Positions 35,570 to 47,187 are shown, counted from the first letter of the stretch. The stretch is 64,000 nucleotides of DNA from Tragulus kanchil (GCA_022376925.1 JAIOJX010000005.1:9514501-9578500); one strand, 5' to 3'. The notes: generated by a model from the letters alone, not told the origin. Numbers and translations: made by a program.

Positions 35570-36390
35570 AAAAATAAAACGTCTAGGCTCCTCAGAAGGG
35601 CATCTAAGGCATTTTGTCCCCTAGCCCCCTTTTCATGGCCACTCCACCCACTTCCTTTTACATTCCCATCCTCCCATTCTGCTCTACTATTATACTGATT
35701 CTGCTCCCTTTGTATTTCCTTACACATTGCTTTAACACATTTCATCCTGGAAAAGCAGCATAAGTATAAGTTTTATAGCTTAGTTGTCATATAATATTTT
35801 CATGATTTTTCTGAAACAAGCAAGTTCTGAATAAGTTTAAATTGTAAGTGCCATTTTCCCCACCATATCATTCACTAAGCTGAGCATTTAGGTTCATTTT
35901 ACAGTGAAGAGAGAACCCTCGATTAAAAGAAAGTTGTAAACTGTCCCAGACTATCTTTACACAATACCAGGCAAAGCTAAATAAGATTTAGGAAAGACAA
36001 CGAAGCTTCTGCAGCCCAGCCTACAAGGATACAAACTGTAAACTCCTACAGGCAGTTCACATTTAACCTATCAGCAGTATATTTGCTGTCCCGCCTCCCC
36101 TGGCAAAGTCAGTTCCTGTTTTAAGTCACTCAAGCCAGATTGGAACCTCTTGTACCTAATCAGTAACTAGGACCTACTGACTCTATCTTGTAAACATTTC
36201 TTAAATCCATTTCATTCTCCTGTTTTTATAATCATTGTCCTTGGTCCATGTCTCTGTCTACTGCTCATCGTAACCTCTTGTTTATCCTTTACACAATCAA
36301 CAGATTATCTCAATAAATTTAACCAGATCACTCTTCTGCCTAATGGAATTACATAGCTCTTCATTTTTTTCAATAAAAGACTAGGCTCAG

Positions 36391-36649
36391 ACTTCCCTGG
36401 TGGTCCAGTGGATAAAGAGTCCACCTTGCAGTGCAAGGCACGGTTGAATCCCTGGCCCAGGAAGATCCCACGTGCCACGGAGTGGCTGGGCCAGTGTGTC
36501 TAATTATGAACTAGCACTCTGGTGCGCGTATACCCAGAGCCGGTGCTCTGCAGCTAGAGAGGCCACTGCAATGGGAGGCCCACACAGGGCAAAGTATAAA
36601 AAGATGGATGAAGATAAATATAAGTAAAAGAGGCATGGTTGGCAAAAGA
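36391..36649 (+). mobile_element. Young CHR-like SINE (second copy of 35310-35569)
   Basis: Part of direct duplication 11; three bases shorter. Confidence 0.92.
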
Positions 36650-37339
36650 AAAATAAAACGTCTAGGCTCCTCAGAAGGGCATCTAAGGCATTTTGTCCCC
36701 TAGCCCCCTTTTCATGGCCACTCCACCCACTTCCTTTTACATTCCCATCCTCCCATTCTGCTCTACTATTATACTGATTCTGCTCCCTTTGTATTTCCTT
36801 ACACATTGCTTTAACACATTTCATCCTGGAAAAGCAGCATAAGTATAAGTTTTATAGCTTAGTTGTCATATAATATTTTCATGATTTTTCTGAAACAAGC
36901 AAGTTCTGAATAAGTTTAAATTGTAAGTGCCATTTTCCCCACCATATCATTCACTAAGCTGAGCATTTAGGTTCATTTTACAGTGAAGAGAGAACCCTCG
37001 ATTAAAGAAAGGTAGCAGAAGACATTATAAGCCAATAAACTGTCCTCCACGACTATCTTTACACAATACCAGGCAAAGCTAATAGTGAAATAAATTGATT
37101 TACAGAATACAAGTTGAGAAATAGTTAAATGAGCAACATAATAGTCCTTTGATAAGCCTTGTTTAGTGTAAGGCATTTCTCTTCATAGGTATAAGCATAA
37201 TAAATATTGGGGTGAGATGGGGGAGGTGGTGGAAGGAACATGAGCTACTGTCCATGGTCCTGATACAAAAACACTGTGATAAGGTTACCAAGAGTTTATA
37301 TCAATACTGCTAACTGGCTTTTTGAGTGATCTGAATGAA

Positions 37340-37715
37340 TACTATTAAGGGTTGAATTGTGTCCTCCCCTACACCAAAGAGTATATTGAAGTCCTAATCT
37401 CTATACCTGTTGACATGACCTTATTTGGAAATAGAGTCTTTGCAGATGTAATCAAGTTAAGATCACTAAAACAAGGGGAAAATTTGAACACAAACTTAGG
37501 GAAGGTCATGTGAAAACAGAATCAGAGATTGTATAATGCTCCCATAATTTAAGTAATACCAAGAATTGCTAGCCAATACCAGAAACTAAAAGAGACAAGA
37601 AAGGATCCCTTCCTTACAGCCTTCAGAAAGAGCATGATGCTTCCAATACCTTGATTTCAGACATGTAGCCTTCAGAACTCTGAACATTGTGAGGCTTAGG
37701 GTTGCCAACCATCAC
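37340..37715 (+). mobile_element. Old MaLR/ERVL-type (MLT1-like) LTR
   Basis: GGTTGAATTGTGTCCTCCCC, TATATTGAAGTCCTAATCTC, GACCTTATTTGGAAATAGAG, TCTTTGCAGATGTAATCAAG, CTTGATTTCAGACATGTAGCC and TTCAGAACTCTGAACATTGTGAG follow the order of this LTR type. Confidence 0.65.
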
Positions 37716-37744
37716 ACACAATCAGAAACCTGCATGTAACTTTA

Positions 37745-37903
37745 CAGTGGGCCTTCCATATCTATAGTTCTGTATGCATCTGAGAATACAACCAACTATA
37801 GTTAGTGTAATAGTGTATGTATGTAGTAAAAAAAAAAAAAATTGAGTATAAGTGGACCCATGCAGTTCCAACCCATGTTGTTCAAGAGTCTACTGTATAT
37901 TTC
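37745..37903. mobile_element. Tigger/MER2-type DNA transposon relic, tentative
   Basis: Starts with CAGTGGGCCTTCCATATCTA, carries GAATACAACCAACTATAG, and ends with CATGCAGTTCCAACCCATGT and TTCAAGAGTCTACTGTA. These are typical ends of short non-autonomous mariner-type elements. An A-run is at 37829-37842. Family from memory. Confidence 0.45.
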
Positions 37904-38124
37904 AGTGGTAATTTGTTATGGAAGCCCTAGGAAAGCATTTCAAGCACAAAATAAAGATCCTTTGGGGTTTTTTTTGTTTGATGTTTTTTGCAGCCTCAAG
38001 TCTTAGCTAATTATCTTTTTTCAAGCTCTAGTTTTGGCACATTCATTAATATGTATAAACGATATTAGTGTTCAGGACCAAAATACGATAAAGTCTATAA
38101 GTGAGGGAGATTGCACTCTCTACA

Positions 38125-39275
38125 GTTAGTCAACAAGGCTGTATACTGTCACCTTGGTTACATCATGTAAGGTGCCAGGCTGCATGAATCACCAGCTGGA
38201 ATCAAGATAGCCAGGAGCAATAACAACAACCTCAGCTCTACAGATGATGCCACACTAATAGAAGACAGCACAGAGGAAGTAATGAGCCTCCTGATGAGGA
38301 TACAAAAGGAGAGTGAGACTGCTGCCTTGAAACTCAACATGAAAAACTGAGATCATGGCATCCAGTCCCACCACTTCATAGCAATAGAAGAAAAAAAGGC
38401 AGAAGCACTGACAGGTTTTATTTTGGGGGGCTCCAAAATTACTGGACAGTGACTGCAGTCATGAAATTAAAAGATGCTTACTCCTTGGAAGGAAAGCTAT
38501 GACAAACCTAGACAGTGAATCAAAAAGCAGATGTCACTTTGATGACAAATGTCTGTATATTAAAAAGCTATGCTTTGGGCTTCCCTGGTGGTCCAGTGGG
38601 TAAGGACACCGCCTTGCACTGCAAGGGGTGCCAGTTCGATCCCTGGCCTGGGAAGATCCCACGTGCCGCGGAGCGGCTGGACCGATGTCTCCAATTACCG
38701 AGTCGGAGCTCTGGAGCGCATGCACCCAGAGCCGGTGCTCTGCGACAACAGAGGCCACTGTGATGGGAGGCCCACATGGGCCAAAGAACAAAGATGGATG
38801 AAAAATAAACAAATGAAAGGCCAATAGAAAAAAAAAAAAAAAAAGCTATGCTTTTTTAGTATTCTTGTATGGATGTGAGAGTTGGACCTAAGAAAACTGA
38901 GCACCAAAGAACTGATGCTTTTAAATCGTGGTGCTGGAGAAAACTCTCAAGAGTCCCTTGGATTGCAAGGAGATCAAACAAGTCAATCCTGAAGGAAATC
39001 AACCCTGAATGTTCATTGGAAGGACTGATGCTGAAGCGCTGATACTTTGCCACCTGGTGGGAAAAGCGGGTTCATTGGAAAAGACCCTGAGGCTGGGAAA
39101 GATTAAAGGCAAAAGGAGAAGGGGCGACAGAGGATGAGATGGTGGGATGGTATTGCCAATTTAACGGACATGAATTTGAACAAACTCCAGGAGCTGGTGG
39201 AGGACAGGGGAACCAGGTGCGCTACAATCCAGAGGATCTCAAAGTGTTGGACATGACTTAGTGACTGAAAAACAA
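38125..39275 (+). mobile_element. BovB (RTE) fragment with reverse-transcriptase 3' region, split by a SINE
   Basis: The plus strand is a decayed BovB reverse-transcriptase end: GGCTGTATACTGTCACCTTG, AATCAAGATAGCCAGGAGCA, CCTCAGCTCTACAGATGATG (the region of the catalytic YADD), GGGGGGCTCCAAAATTACTG, then after the SINE TATGGATGTGAGAGTTGGAC, CTCAAGAGTCCCTTGGATTG, GACAGAGGATGAGATGG and AACATGACTTAGTGACTGAA-like tail. Stops and indels destroy the frame. BovB is known as a horizontally acquired retrotransposon abundant in ruminants. Confidence 0.9.
38577..38839 (+). mobile_element. Young CHR-like SINE inserted in BovB
   Basis: The cleanest copy of the young subfamily: GGGCTTCCCTGGTGGTCCAG, GACCGATGTCTCCAATTACC, AGCTCTGGAGCGCATGCACC, CAGAGCCGGTGCTCTGCGAC and AAAGATGGATGAAAAATAAAC, then an A-tail. 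A perfect 15-bp target-site duplication, AAAAAGCTATGCTTT, lies at 38562-38576 and 38840-38854. It is intact and CpG-rich, hence young. Confidence 0.96.
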
Positions 39276-39719
39276 CAATAACAACACTTAATCAAGCATT
39301 GAATCTGCCTCCAATGATATTGCTCTAGACAGCAGAGCAAGGATATCTTTCACTTAAAGGAATAAAACAGTTCCATATTATTCAAAATTAGTGGTGATTT
39401 GTAGGCAATTTGTAGATGTTTTGATTTTATACTTTCCTTTTTTAGATCTTAACTTCTTAAGCATTTCTCGCAACATAGCAGTGTCTCCTAATTATTTTAA
39501 GACATTATTTGAGAAAGAATGGGAATTATGCTTCAAAATGTCTACTTTCCTGGCTTTCTTTTCACTAGAGGAAAGACTTGTGAAGAAGCAGCCATGGAGA
39601 GCGAGTGGCATGGTGTACAGACCATACTTTGCAAATTGTACAAGTTCTTTATGACTTGGCTCCTTCTGACTGTGGTGAAAACAGGTTGTTTTCCCCTGAT
39701 GAAAACTGTAGAAAAAGCA

Positions 39720-39930
39720 GCCAGTTCGATCCCTGGCCTGGGAAGATCCCACGTGCCGCGGAGCGGCTGGACCGATGTCTCCAATTACCGAGTCGGAGCT
39801 CTGGAGCGCATGCACCCAGAGCCGGTGCTCTGCGACAACAGAGGCCACTGTGATGGGAGGCCCACATGGGCCAAAGAACAAAGATGGATGAAAAATAAAC
39901 AAATGAAAGGCCAATAGAAAAAAAAAAAAA
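39720..39930 (+). mobile_element. Young SINE 3' part (second copy of 38630-38839)
   Basis: Part of direct duplication 12; lacks the SINE head because the right copy starts inside the element. Confidence 0.93.
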
Positions 39931-39944
39931 AAAAAGCTATGCTT

Positions 39945-40367
39945 TTTTAGTATTCTTGTATGGATGTGAGAGTTGGACCTAAGAAAACTGAGCACCAAAG
40001 AACTGATGCTTTTAAATCGTGGTGCTGGAGAAAACTCTCAAGAGTCCCTTGGATTGCAAGGAGATCAAACAAGTCAATCCTGAAGGAAATCAACCCTGAA
40101 TGTTCATTGGAAGGACTGATGCTGAAGCGCTGATACTTTGCCACCTGGTGGGAAAAGCGGGTTCATTGGAAAAGACCCTGAGGCTGGGAAAGATTAAAGG
40201 CAAAAGGAGAAGGGGCGACAGAGGATGAGATGGTGGGATGGTATTGCCAATTTAACGGACATGAATTTGAACAAACTCCAGGAGCTGGTGGAGGACAGGG
40301 GAACCAGGTGCGCTACAATCCAGAGGATCTCAAAGTGTTGGACATGACTTAGTGACTGAAAAACAAC
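39945..40367 (+). mobile_element. BovB 3' end (second copy of 38854-39275)
   Basis: Part of direct duplication 12. Confidence 0.9.
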
Positions 40368-40810
40368 AATAACAACACTTAATCAAGCATTGAATCTGCC
40401 TCCAATGATATTGCTCTAGACAGCAGAGCAAGGATATCTTTCACTTAAAGGAATAAAACAGTTCCATATTATTCAAAATTAGTGGTGATTTGTAGGCAAT
40501 TTGTAGATGTTTTGATTTTATACTTTCCTTTTTTAGATCTTAACTTCTTAAGCATTTCTCGCAACATAGCAGTGTCTCCTAATTATTTTAAGACATTATT
40601 TGAGAAAGAATGGGAATTATGCTTCAAAATGTCTACTTTCCTGGCTTTCTTTTTCACTAGAGGAAAGACTTGTGAAGAAGCAGCCATGGAGAGCGAGTGG
40701 CATGGTGTACAGACCATACTTTGCAAATTGTACAAGTTCTTTATGACTTGGCTCCTTCTGACTGTGGTGAAAACAGGTTGTTTGCTCCCACTGCCATGTA
40801 AAATTCTGTA

Positions 40811-42083
40811 GCCAAACAAAGCTATCCCTTTTCTTCTGCTGCTTATGTATGTCTCTTTGTTGTTGATGAGAACACAGAAGAATGCCTGCGTTCGTCATTT
40901 TTTCATCTGGGGTGTGCGTATGTGACTGGGAGGCGTGTGCTCCATGTTCTGCGTACTGATTGTTATCAAGATACCCTATAGGGCATAGCGTTGAAGAGTT
41001 TCCTGTTCCTTCAGAACAGAACGGCCAGACTGAGTTTTCAGACAATGCACTCTGGGTCAGCGATGCTGACAGCCTGCACGTTAACACTGAAGGAGTCATT
41101 GGCATGATTGGCAACATGACATCGAATTCTTGGGTTGTTTTCATTCTCTTTTTAAAGGACTGATCTTTATCCCTTTGTTATCTTTTTGTAGATTTCAAAG
41201 CACATTGTCTATCCCAGCGTAAATTCAGAAGATGTCTTTGGGGTCAGCTTCATGAGATGGATTTTCTGGAGTGAATTTTGGAACTGGCACGTAAGTGTGT
41301 TGTATTTTTTTCATTTTTTCTTTTTGGTGTCATTACACTATATAGACAGATTGACTTCACTGGAGTGGCTCTCACGTCATGTTACCAATTTATTACAGTT
41401 GGATACACAGTGAGAACTCCTATAAGACTCATTTGTTTTGATAATTTGCAAATAGATGAAGTGCATCCATGAATTTTGTCTTAAGATTATTTTCATTGTC
41501 ACTAATTGAGATAGGGAGTATCTTGCAGATGTTGGTTTTAACCTGTGAGATATTAGTCCACAAGTTAGGATTTTTCTTTAGGCCTCTGTGAATAGGTGCA
41601 ATAATTACTATTTTCTTGCCAAAATACTGTTCCAGTGAGTGAATAAATGACTTATTTAATAAAACATCCCTTATGGTTCTTGTCTGAGTATGAAGTTACT
41701 CTTTTATCATAGGATTGTAGCTTTTGGACTAAGCCAAAAGGTCATGACAACTTGAAGGCAGTATTTTTTGTTTTTTAATCAGTTGTCTTTCTAAAACAAA
41801 ACACCATGACATTTTTTTTTTCTGCTCAAAAACCTTTGTATTGTTGACTCAACTATTAAAATGGTTTTGTCACCTACATCTCCTCCTGTTTGATCGCTCC
41901 TGTCTATGAAAACAAGCAGCGGAATGCATACTATTTCTTGCATTAAAAAGGTGATTCTCCCCAAGGTTAAAAGGATTTGTGTTTAGTGACACAGTTCACG
42001 TTCTGGGATGAGACAAATAAGAAAATGAATCTTGCCTAACTTCCAGAAAAGTGGAAAAACTAACTTACTTTATTTGATAGTGA
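40811..42083. other. Unique sequence, possibly with an exon
   Basis: No repeat family recognised. It has a run at 41192-41290 flanked by consensus splice signals, described as a finding, and short T-rich stretches near 41310 and 41813. I do not claim a gene. Confidence 0.4.
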
Positions 42084-42299
42084 TGTTGTTATTTTAGTCA
42101 CTAAGTCGTGTCCAACTCTTGTGACCCCATGGACTATAGCCGTCCAGGCTCTTCTGACCGTGGGATTTCCCAGGCAAGAATACTGGAATGGGTTGCCATT
42201 TCCTTCTCCAGGAGATCTTCTTGACCAAGGGATGGAACCCACCCTTCCTGCATCTCCTGCATTGGCAGGATTCTTTACCACTGAGCCACCAGGGAAGCC
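42084..42299 (-). mobile_element. Bov-A2 SINE
   Basis: TTTTAGTCACTAAGTCGTGT, GACCCCATGGACTATAGCCG, GAATACTGGAATGGGTTGCC and TACCACTGAGCCACCAGGG. Duplication 13 starts inside it, so its 5' end recurs at 43339-43385. Confidence 0.93.
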
Positions 42300-42403
42300 T
42301 TGGTGATAATAGAGCTAGCTAATAAGTTTAATGTAGATACCTAGAAAGTCCTAACCCTCACTGTGATGGTATTTGGAGGTGGAACCTTCAGGAAATAATT
42401 TGG

Positions 42404-42605
42404 TTTATTTATTTATTTTGGGGGCACTGGTTTCTCGTTGCAGCATGTGGGCTCTTCTTTATGACTCTCAGACTTTGTCTTGTTGGGAAGCACGGGCTCT
42501 TGAGTGCAGGAGCTCAGTGGCTGTGCTGCACAGACTTAGTTGTCTATGGGATCTTAATTCCCCAACCAGGGATTGATTCTCAACCACTCGGCAACTGTGG
42601 AAGTG
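42404..42605 (-). mobile_element. CHR-type SINE inside the LTR
   Basis: TTTATTTATTTATTTTGGGG tail, CAGCATGTGGGCTCTTC, TTCCCCAACCAGGGATTGAT and CTCAACCACTCGGCAACTG. Second copy at 43489-43690. Confidence 0.75.
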
Positions 42606-42688
42606 CACCTTTTTGGGACCTGGGTTTAGAGGAGATCATAAGTGTATCACTCTCATCATGGGATTAGTGCCCTTACAAAAAGAAGAAG

Positions 42689-42899
42689 GACTTCCTTGGT
42701 GGCACGGCAGTAAAGAATCCTCTTCCTAATAAAGGAGAGAGGGTTTCTATCCCTGGGTTGGGAAGATTCCCTGGAGAAGGAAATGGCAATCCATTCCGGT
42801 ATTCTTACCGAAAATCCCATGGACAGAGAAGTTAGGTGGACTATAGGCCATGGGGTCACAAAAAACTTGGATATGACTTAGCAACTCAATAAAAAAACA
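42689..42899 (+). mobile_element. Bov-tA SINE inside the LTR
   Basis: GACTTCCTTGGTGGCACGGC, TCTATCCCTGGGTTGGGAAG, TCCCTGGAGAAGGAAATGGC and TAGGCCATGGGGTCACAAA. AGAAGAAGG on both sides (42680-42688 and 42900-42908) is a plausible target-site duplication. Second copy at 43773-43983. Confidence 0.9.
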
Positions 42900-43424
42900 A
42901 GAAGAAGGCACACGAGAGTGCTCTTTCCCCAAGTGCACACACCAAGCAAAGGCCGTGTGAGGACGTGGTGAGAAGGTAGCCATCTGTAAGCCAAGAAGGT
43001 CCTCACTGAGAACGGACTCTGCTGGTGCCTTTGGATTCTTAAATTCCAGACTTGGGAGCAAATCTGTGTCATTTGTTTAAACCACCCCATCTATGGGACT
43101 TCTTCACAGCAGTGTGAGTTGACTAAGGTAGTACGTACCATTATTTCAGAGAATTAGGATGGATATCTAGAAGGTCCTGGGAGGTAGCTTGATCTCACTA
43201 TGAAGAAGGGCTTTCTCATACCAGTGCATCCTAATGAGAGGAAGGGGCAGTAAAACCTTCTGGCTGAAGTCTGTATGGGAACCTGGCTGGTCTGGGTCCA
43301 CCTGTCCACCCACCCCATATAGGCTCCACATTTGCTGGCTCCTGCATTGGCAGGATTCTTTACCACTGAGCCACCAGGGAAGCCTTGGTGATAATAGAGC
43401 TAGCTAATAAGTTTAATGTAGATA

Positions 43425-44220
43425 CCTAGAAAGTCCTAACCCTCACTGTGATGGTATTTGGAGGTGGAACCTTCAGGAAATAATTTGGTTTATTTATTTA
43501 TTTTGGGGGCACTGGTTTCTCGTTGCAGCATGTGGGCTCTTCTTTATGACTCTCAGACTTTGTCTTGTTGGGAAGCACGGGCTCTTGAGTGCAGGAGCTC
43601 AGTGGCTGTGCTGCACAGACTTAGTTGTCTATGGGATCTTAATTCCCCAACCAGGGATTGATTCTCAACCACTCGGCAACTGTGGAAGTGCACCTTTTGG
43701 TACCTGGGTTTAGAGGAGATCATAAGTGTATCACTCTCATCATGGGATTAGTGCCCTTACAAAAAGAAGAAGGACTTCCTTGGTGGCACGGCAGTAAAGA
43801 ATCCTCTTCCTAATAAAGGAGAGAGGGTTTCTATCCCTGGGTTGGGAAGATTCCCTGGAGAAGGAAATGGCAATCCATTCCGGTATTCTTACCGAAAATC
43901 CCATGGACAGAGAAGTTAGGTGGACTATAGGCCATGGGGTCACAAAAAACTTGGATATGACTTAGCAACTCAATAAAAAAACAAGAAGAAGGCACACGAG
44001 AGTGCTCTTTCCCCAAGTGCACACACCAAGCAAAGGCCGTGTGAGGACGTGGTGAGAAGGTAGCCATCTGTAAGCCAAGAAGGTCCTCACTGAGAACGGA
44101 CTCTGCTGGTGCCTTTGGATTCTTAAATTCCAGACTTGGGAGCAAATCTGTGTCATTTGTTTAAACCACCCCATCTATGGGACTTCTTCACAGCAGTGTG
44201 AGTTGACTAAGGTAGTACGT
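43425..44220 (+). mobile_element. MLT1-like LTR with nested SINEs (second copy of 42340-43135)
   Basis: Part of direct duplication 13, including CHR SINE 43489-43690 (minus) and Bov-tA 43773-43983 (plus). Confidence 0.8.
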
Positions 44221-45284
44221 ACCATTATTTCAGAGAATTAGGATGGATATCTAGAAGGTCCTGGGAGGTAGCTTGATCTCACTATGAAGAAGGGCTTTCT
44301 CATACCAGTGCATCCTAATGAGAGGAAGGGGCAGTAAAACCTTCTGGCTGAAGTCTGTATGGGAACCTGGCTGGTCTGGGTCCACCTGTCCACCCACCCC
44401 ATATAGGCTCCACATTTGCTGGCTCCTAGAGAGTCAAGGCACAAGTAAGAAACCATACAAAGGGGAGGTTCCTTTAAAGAAAAATATCCCTACTTCTGAT
44501 CTACCTCATAGGTTTGTAATTCTTTCTCGTCCTCTGTAATTCTTTCTCAAAAGAATTTGTCATTTATTTCTAATTGGGATGTGTCCATTTATTTTGGCCA
44601 GTTACACCTGAAAACTTAAGTCTTTTAACACAATATTGGTTACTCCCACCAATTCAAATGACTATAGACTTAAAAATTTGTTCATTCTCTTAAACCCGGA
44701 ACTTAGAAATAAGTTTTAATCGCTCCCAACCAAACACACACTGTTTTTCAACAGGGGAGTACCATCTCCAAAGAAAATAAACTGAAATGCAAGAATGCAC
44801 CACTTTTTATTTTCAGAAACAAGATGAACACTCAGCTTACATATATATTCCCTGAAAAAGAAAAGAGAAATGATCCTTCATAAAGCACAGAGAGTCCCAG
44901 TGGAACACTGGATCTTAGTTATGGCACCGTGAAGGCCTGCTAGTATAATTTATTCATCACTAATGATACTTATATGAATTTCATTAATATGAAAAAATAA
45001 ACTGCTGCTGTCTCTCTGTGGATAAACTATAATTTTTGTGACTTTTGAAAAGCCTTCTTGGGTGCATAATGAGAATTCTCATGAGAATTGGGATTCTGTG
45101 TATAAAAATTAATGTGCATATATCATCTACTGTTGGCAGCTTACATTATTATTCAACACATATTAATAAACTAAAACACATCTCTAATGACTGGAAAGAG
45201 GCAACATGGTGTTTTCTTAAGGTTCTTTATCAAATTTAAAATGCTGTAAGAAGAGTCTACAACGTAGCTGATTCATGTCTGCTG

Positions 45285-45382
45285 TACTAACAGCAGAAAC
45301 TAACAACACAGGTTTCGACTAACAGTCAAAACTAACACAACCTTGTAAAGCAACTATACTTTAATAAAAATTAAATTAAAAA
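45285..45382 (+). mobile_element. L1 3' end relic
   Basis: GTCAAAACTAACACAACCTT, GTAAAGCAACTATACTTTAA and TAAAAATTAAATTAAAAATG form the common end of artiodactyl L1 3' regions. Second copy at 46399-46496. Confidence 0.6.
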
Positions 45383-46398
45383 TGAAACATTGCTGAAGTT
45401 AGGAGTCACTGAAACCTAAAGGAGAAAACATTTAAATTCCTTGTTGGGAAACAAATTTGTTCTCAAGTGTGTATGGGCACCTGGCTGGTCTGGGTCCACC
45501 TGTCCACCCACCCCATATAGGCTCCACATTTGCTGGCTCCTAGAGAGTCAAGGCACAAGTAAGAAACCATACAAAGGGGAGGTTCCTTTAAAGAAAAATA
45601 TCCCTACTTCTGATCTACCTCATAGGTTTGTAATTCTTTCTCGTCCTCTGTAATTCTTTCTCAAAAGAATTTGTCATTTATTTCTAATTGGGATGTGTCC
45701 ATTTATTTTGGCCAGTTACACCTGAAAACTTAAGTCTTTTAACACAATATTGGTTACTCCCACCAATTCAAATGACTATAGACTTAAAAATTTGTTCATT
45801 CTCTTAAACCCGGAACTTAGAAATCAGTTTTAATCGCTCCCAACCAAACACACACTGTTTTTCAACAGGGGAGTACCATCTCCAAAGAAAATAAACTGAA
45901 ATGCAAGAATGCACCACTTTTTATTTTCAGAAACAAGATGAACACTCAGCTTACATATATATTCCCTGAAAAAGAAAAGAGAAATGATCCTTCATAAAGC
46001 ACAGAGAGTCCCAGTGGAACACTGGATCTTAGTTATGGCACCGTGAAGGCCTGCTAGTATAATTTATTCATCACTAATGATACTTATATGAATTTCATTA
46101 ATATGAAAAAATAAACTGCTGCTGTCTCTCTGTGGATAAACTATAATTTTTGTGACTTTTGAAAAGCCTTCTTGGGTGCATAATGAGAATTCTCATGAGA
46201 ATTGGGATTCTGTGTATAAAAATTAATGTGCATATATCATCTACTGTTGGCAGCTTACATTATTATTCAACACATATTAATAAACTAAAACACATCTCTA
46301 ATGACTGGAAAGAGGCAACATGGTGTTTTCTTAAGGTTCTTTATCAAATTTAAAATGCTGTAAGAAGAGTCTACAACGTAGCTGATTCATGTCTGCTG

Positions 46399-46496
46399 TA
46401 CTAACAGCAGAAACTAACAACACAGGTTTCGACTAACAGTCAAAACTAACACAACCTTGTAAAGCAACTATACTTTAATAAAAATTAAATTAAAAA
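46399..46496 (+). mobile_element. L1 3' end relic (second copy of 45285-45382)
   Basis: Part of direct duplication 14. Confidence 0.6.
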
Positions 46497-46684
46497 TGAA
46501 ACATTGCTGAAGTTAGGAGTCACTGAAACCTAAAGGAGAAAACATTTAAATTCCTTGTTGGGAAACAAATTTGTTCTCAGATACAAGATGTATTTTTGAA
46601 TTTTTGGGCACCTTATCCAGAAATCAAGATAATTTCACCAGTGGGTTTTGTTATGAATTATATGAGATGAATGTAATTTGATGA

Positions 46685-46893
46685 GGGGGATATTCCCTGG
46701 TAGTTCAGTGTTAAAGAATCACCTGCTGACAGAGAAAACAGATTCCATCCCTGGCTCGGGAAGATCACTTGGAAAAGGAAATGGCAACCCACTCCGGTAT
46801 TCTTGCCTGGAGAATCCCATGGACAGAAGAGCCTGGCGGGCTACAGTCCATGAGGCCGCAAAAGAGTCAACATGACTTAGCGACTAAACAACA
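46685..46893 (+). mobile_element. Bov-tA SINE
   Basis: ATATTCCCTGGTAGTTCAGT, TCCATCCCTGGCTCGGGAAG, CACTCCGGTATTCTTGCCTG, GCCTGGCGGGCTACAGTCC and AACATGACTTAGCGACTAAA. Confidence 0.93.
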
Positions 46894-47187
46894 ACATAAT
46901 TAGATGAATTTTCTCTACAATCATATTGACTTAAATATCAGTTGAGATACCCCATGGCTGACCACTTGGCCTTTCCAAAGAAATTTTGTAAATTCTTCAA
47001 GATTTGGTAAGACAAGTAAGGAGAATCACTCTTAGGCATGAACAAAGTAAATGACATCTTAACCCGTTCTAGGTAGTGTGCAAATATATCAATCATTGCC
47101 TTAGACAGAAAGCATGTGGAAATAGGAATAAAAGTCTTGTGAGCCATGCATAAAGTCTATGGATATATATTACTGGTGTTACCAATT
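46894..47187. other. Unique non-coding sequence
   Basis: Nothing recognised; A+T-rich. Confidence 0.5.

Larger units (their letters stand above)
34903..37081. repeat. Direct duplication 11, period about 1080 bp, left copy damaged at its end
   Basis: Positions 34903-35984 recur as 35985-37081. The left copy lacks about 25-30 bp present in the right copy at about 37009-37040 (after CCTCGATTAAA) and has GGGGCACCGG versus GGCACGG elsewhere. The segment between the joins at 33828 and 35984 consists entirely of sequence found in its neighbours. Confidence 0.95.
38630..40810. repeat. Direct duplication 12, period about 1091 bp
   Basis: Positions 38630-39719 recur as 39720-40810; the join enters the middle of the young SINE. 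The last 35 bp of the left copy (about 39686-39719) are a distorted version of 40777-40810. A-run and T-run lengths also differ. Confidence 0.94.
42340..43135 (+). mobile_element. Old MLT1-like LTR carrying two nested SINEs
   Basis: CCTAACCCTCACTGTGATGG, TATTTGGAGGTGGAACCTTC, then (after a SINE) TCATCATGGGATTAGTGCCC, TTACAAAAAGAAGAAG, then (after a second SINE) GTGTGAGGACGTGGTGAGAAGG, CTGCTGGTGCCTTTGGATTC and ATTTGTTTAAACCACCCCAT follow the full order of this LTR. Second copy at 43425-44220. Confidence 0.8.
42254..44428. repeat. Direct duplication 13, period about 1085 bp
   Basis: Positions 42254-43338 recur as 43339-44428. The join shares GGCTCCT/CTCCTGCATTGG-type microhomology. TTTTTGGGACC versus TTTTGGTACC is the main difference. 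Its last 77 bp also start duplication 14. Confidence 0.96.
44352..46579. repeat. Direct duplication 14, period about 1114 bp
   Basis: Positions 44352-45465 recur as 45466-46579. Differences sit near the start of the right copy (GTCTGTATGGGAAC versus GTGTGTATGGGCAC) and at one base near 44709 versus 45824. Otherwise A+T-rich unique DNA without a gene. Confidence 0.96.

Noticed and set aside
39492..39998. 168-codon minus-strand frame
   Set aside because: It crosses the join at about 39719 and consists of antisense SINE plus unique DNA; no domain.
40617..41144. 175-codon minus-strand frame
   Set aside because: Unrecognised, without domain or coding signs; overlapping frames on the plus strand are equally long. 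Retained only as unique DNA.
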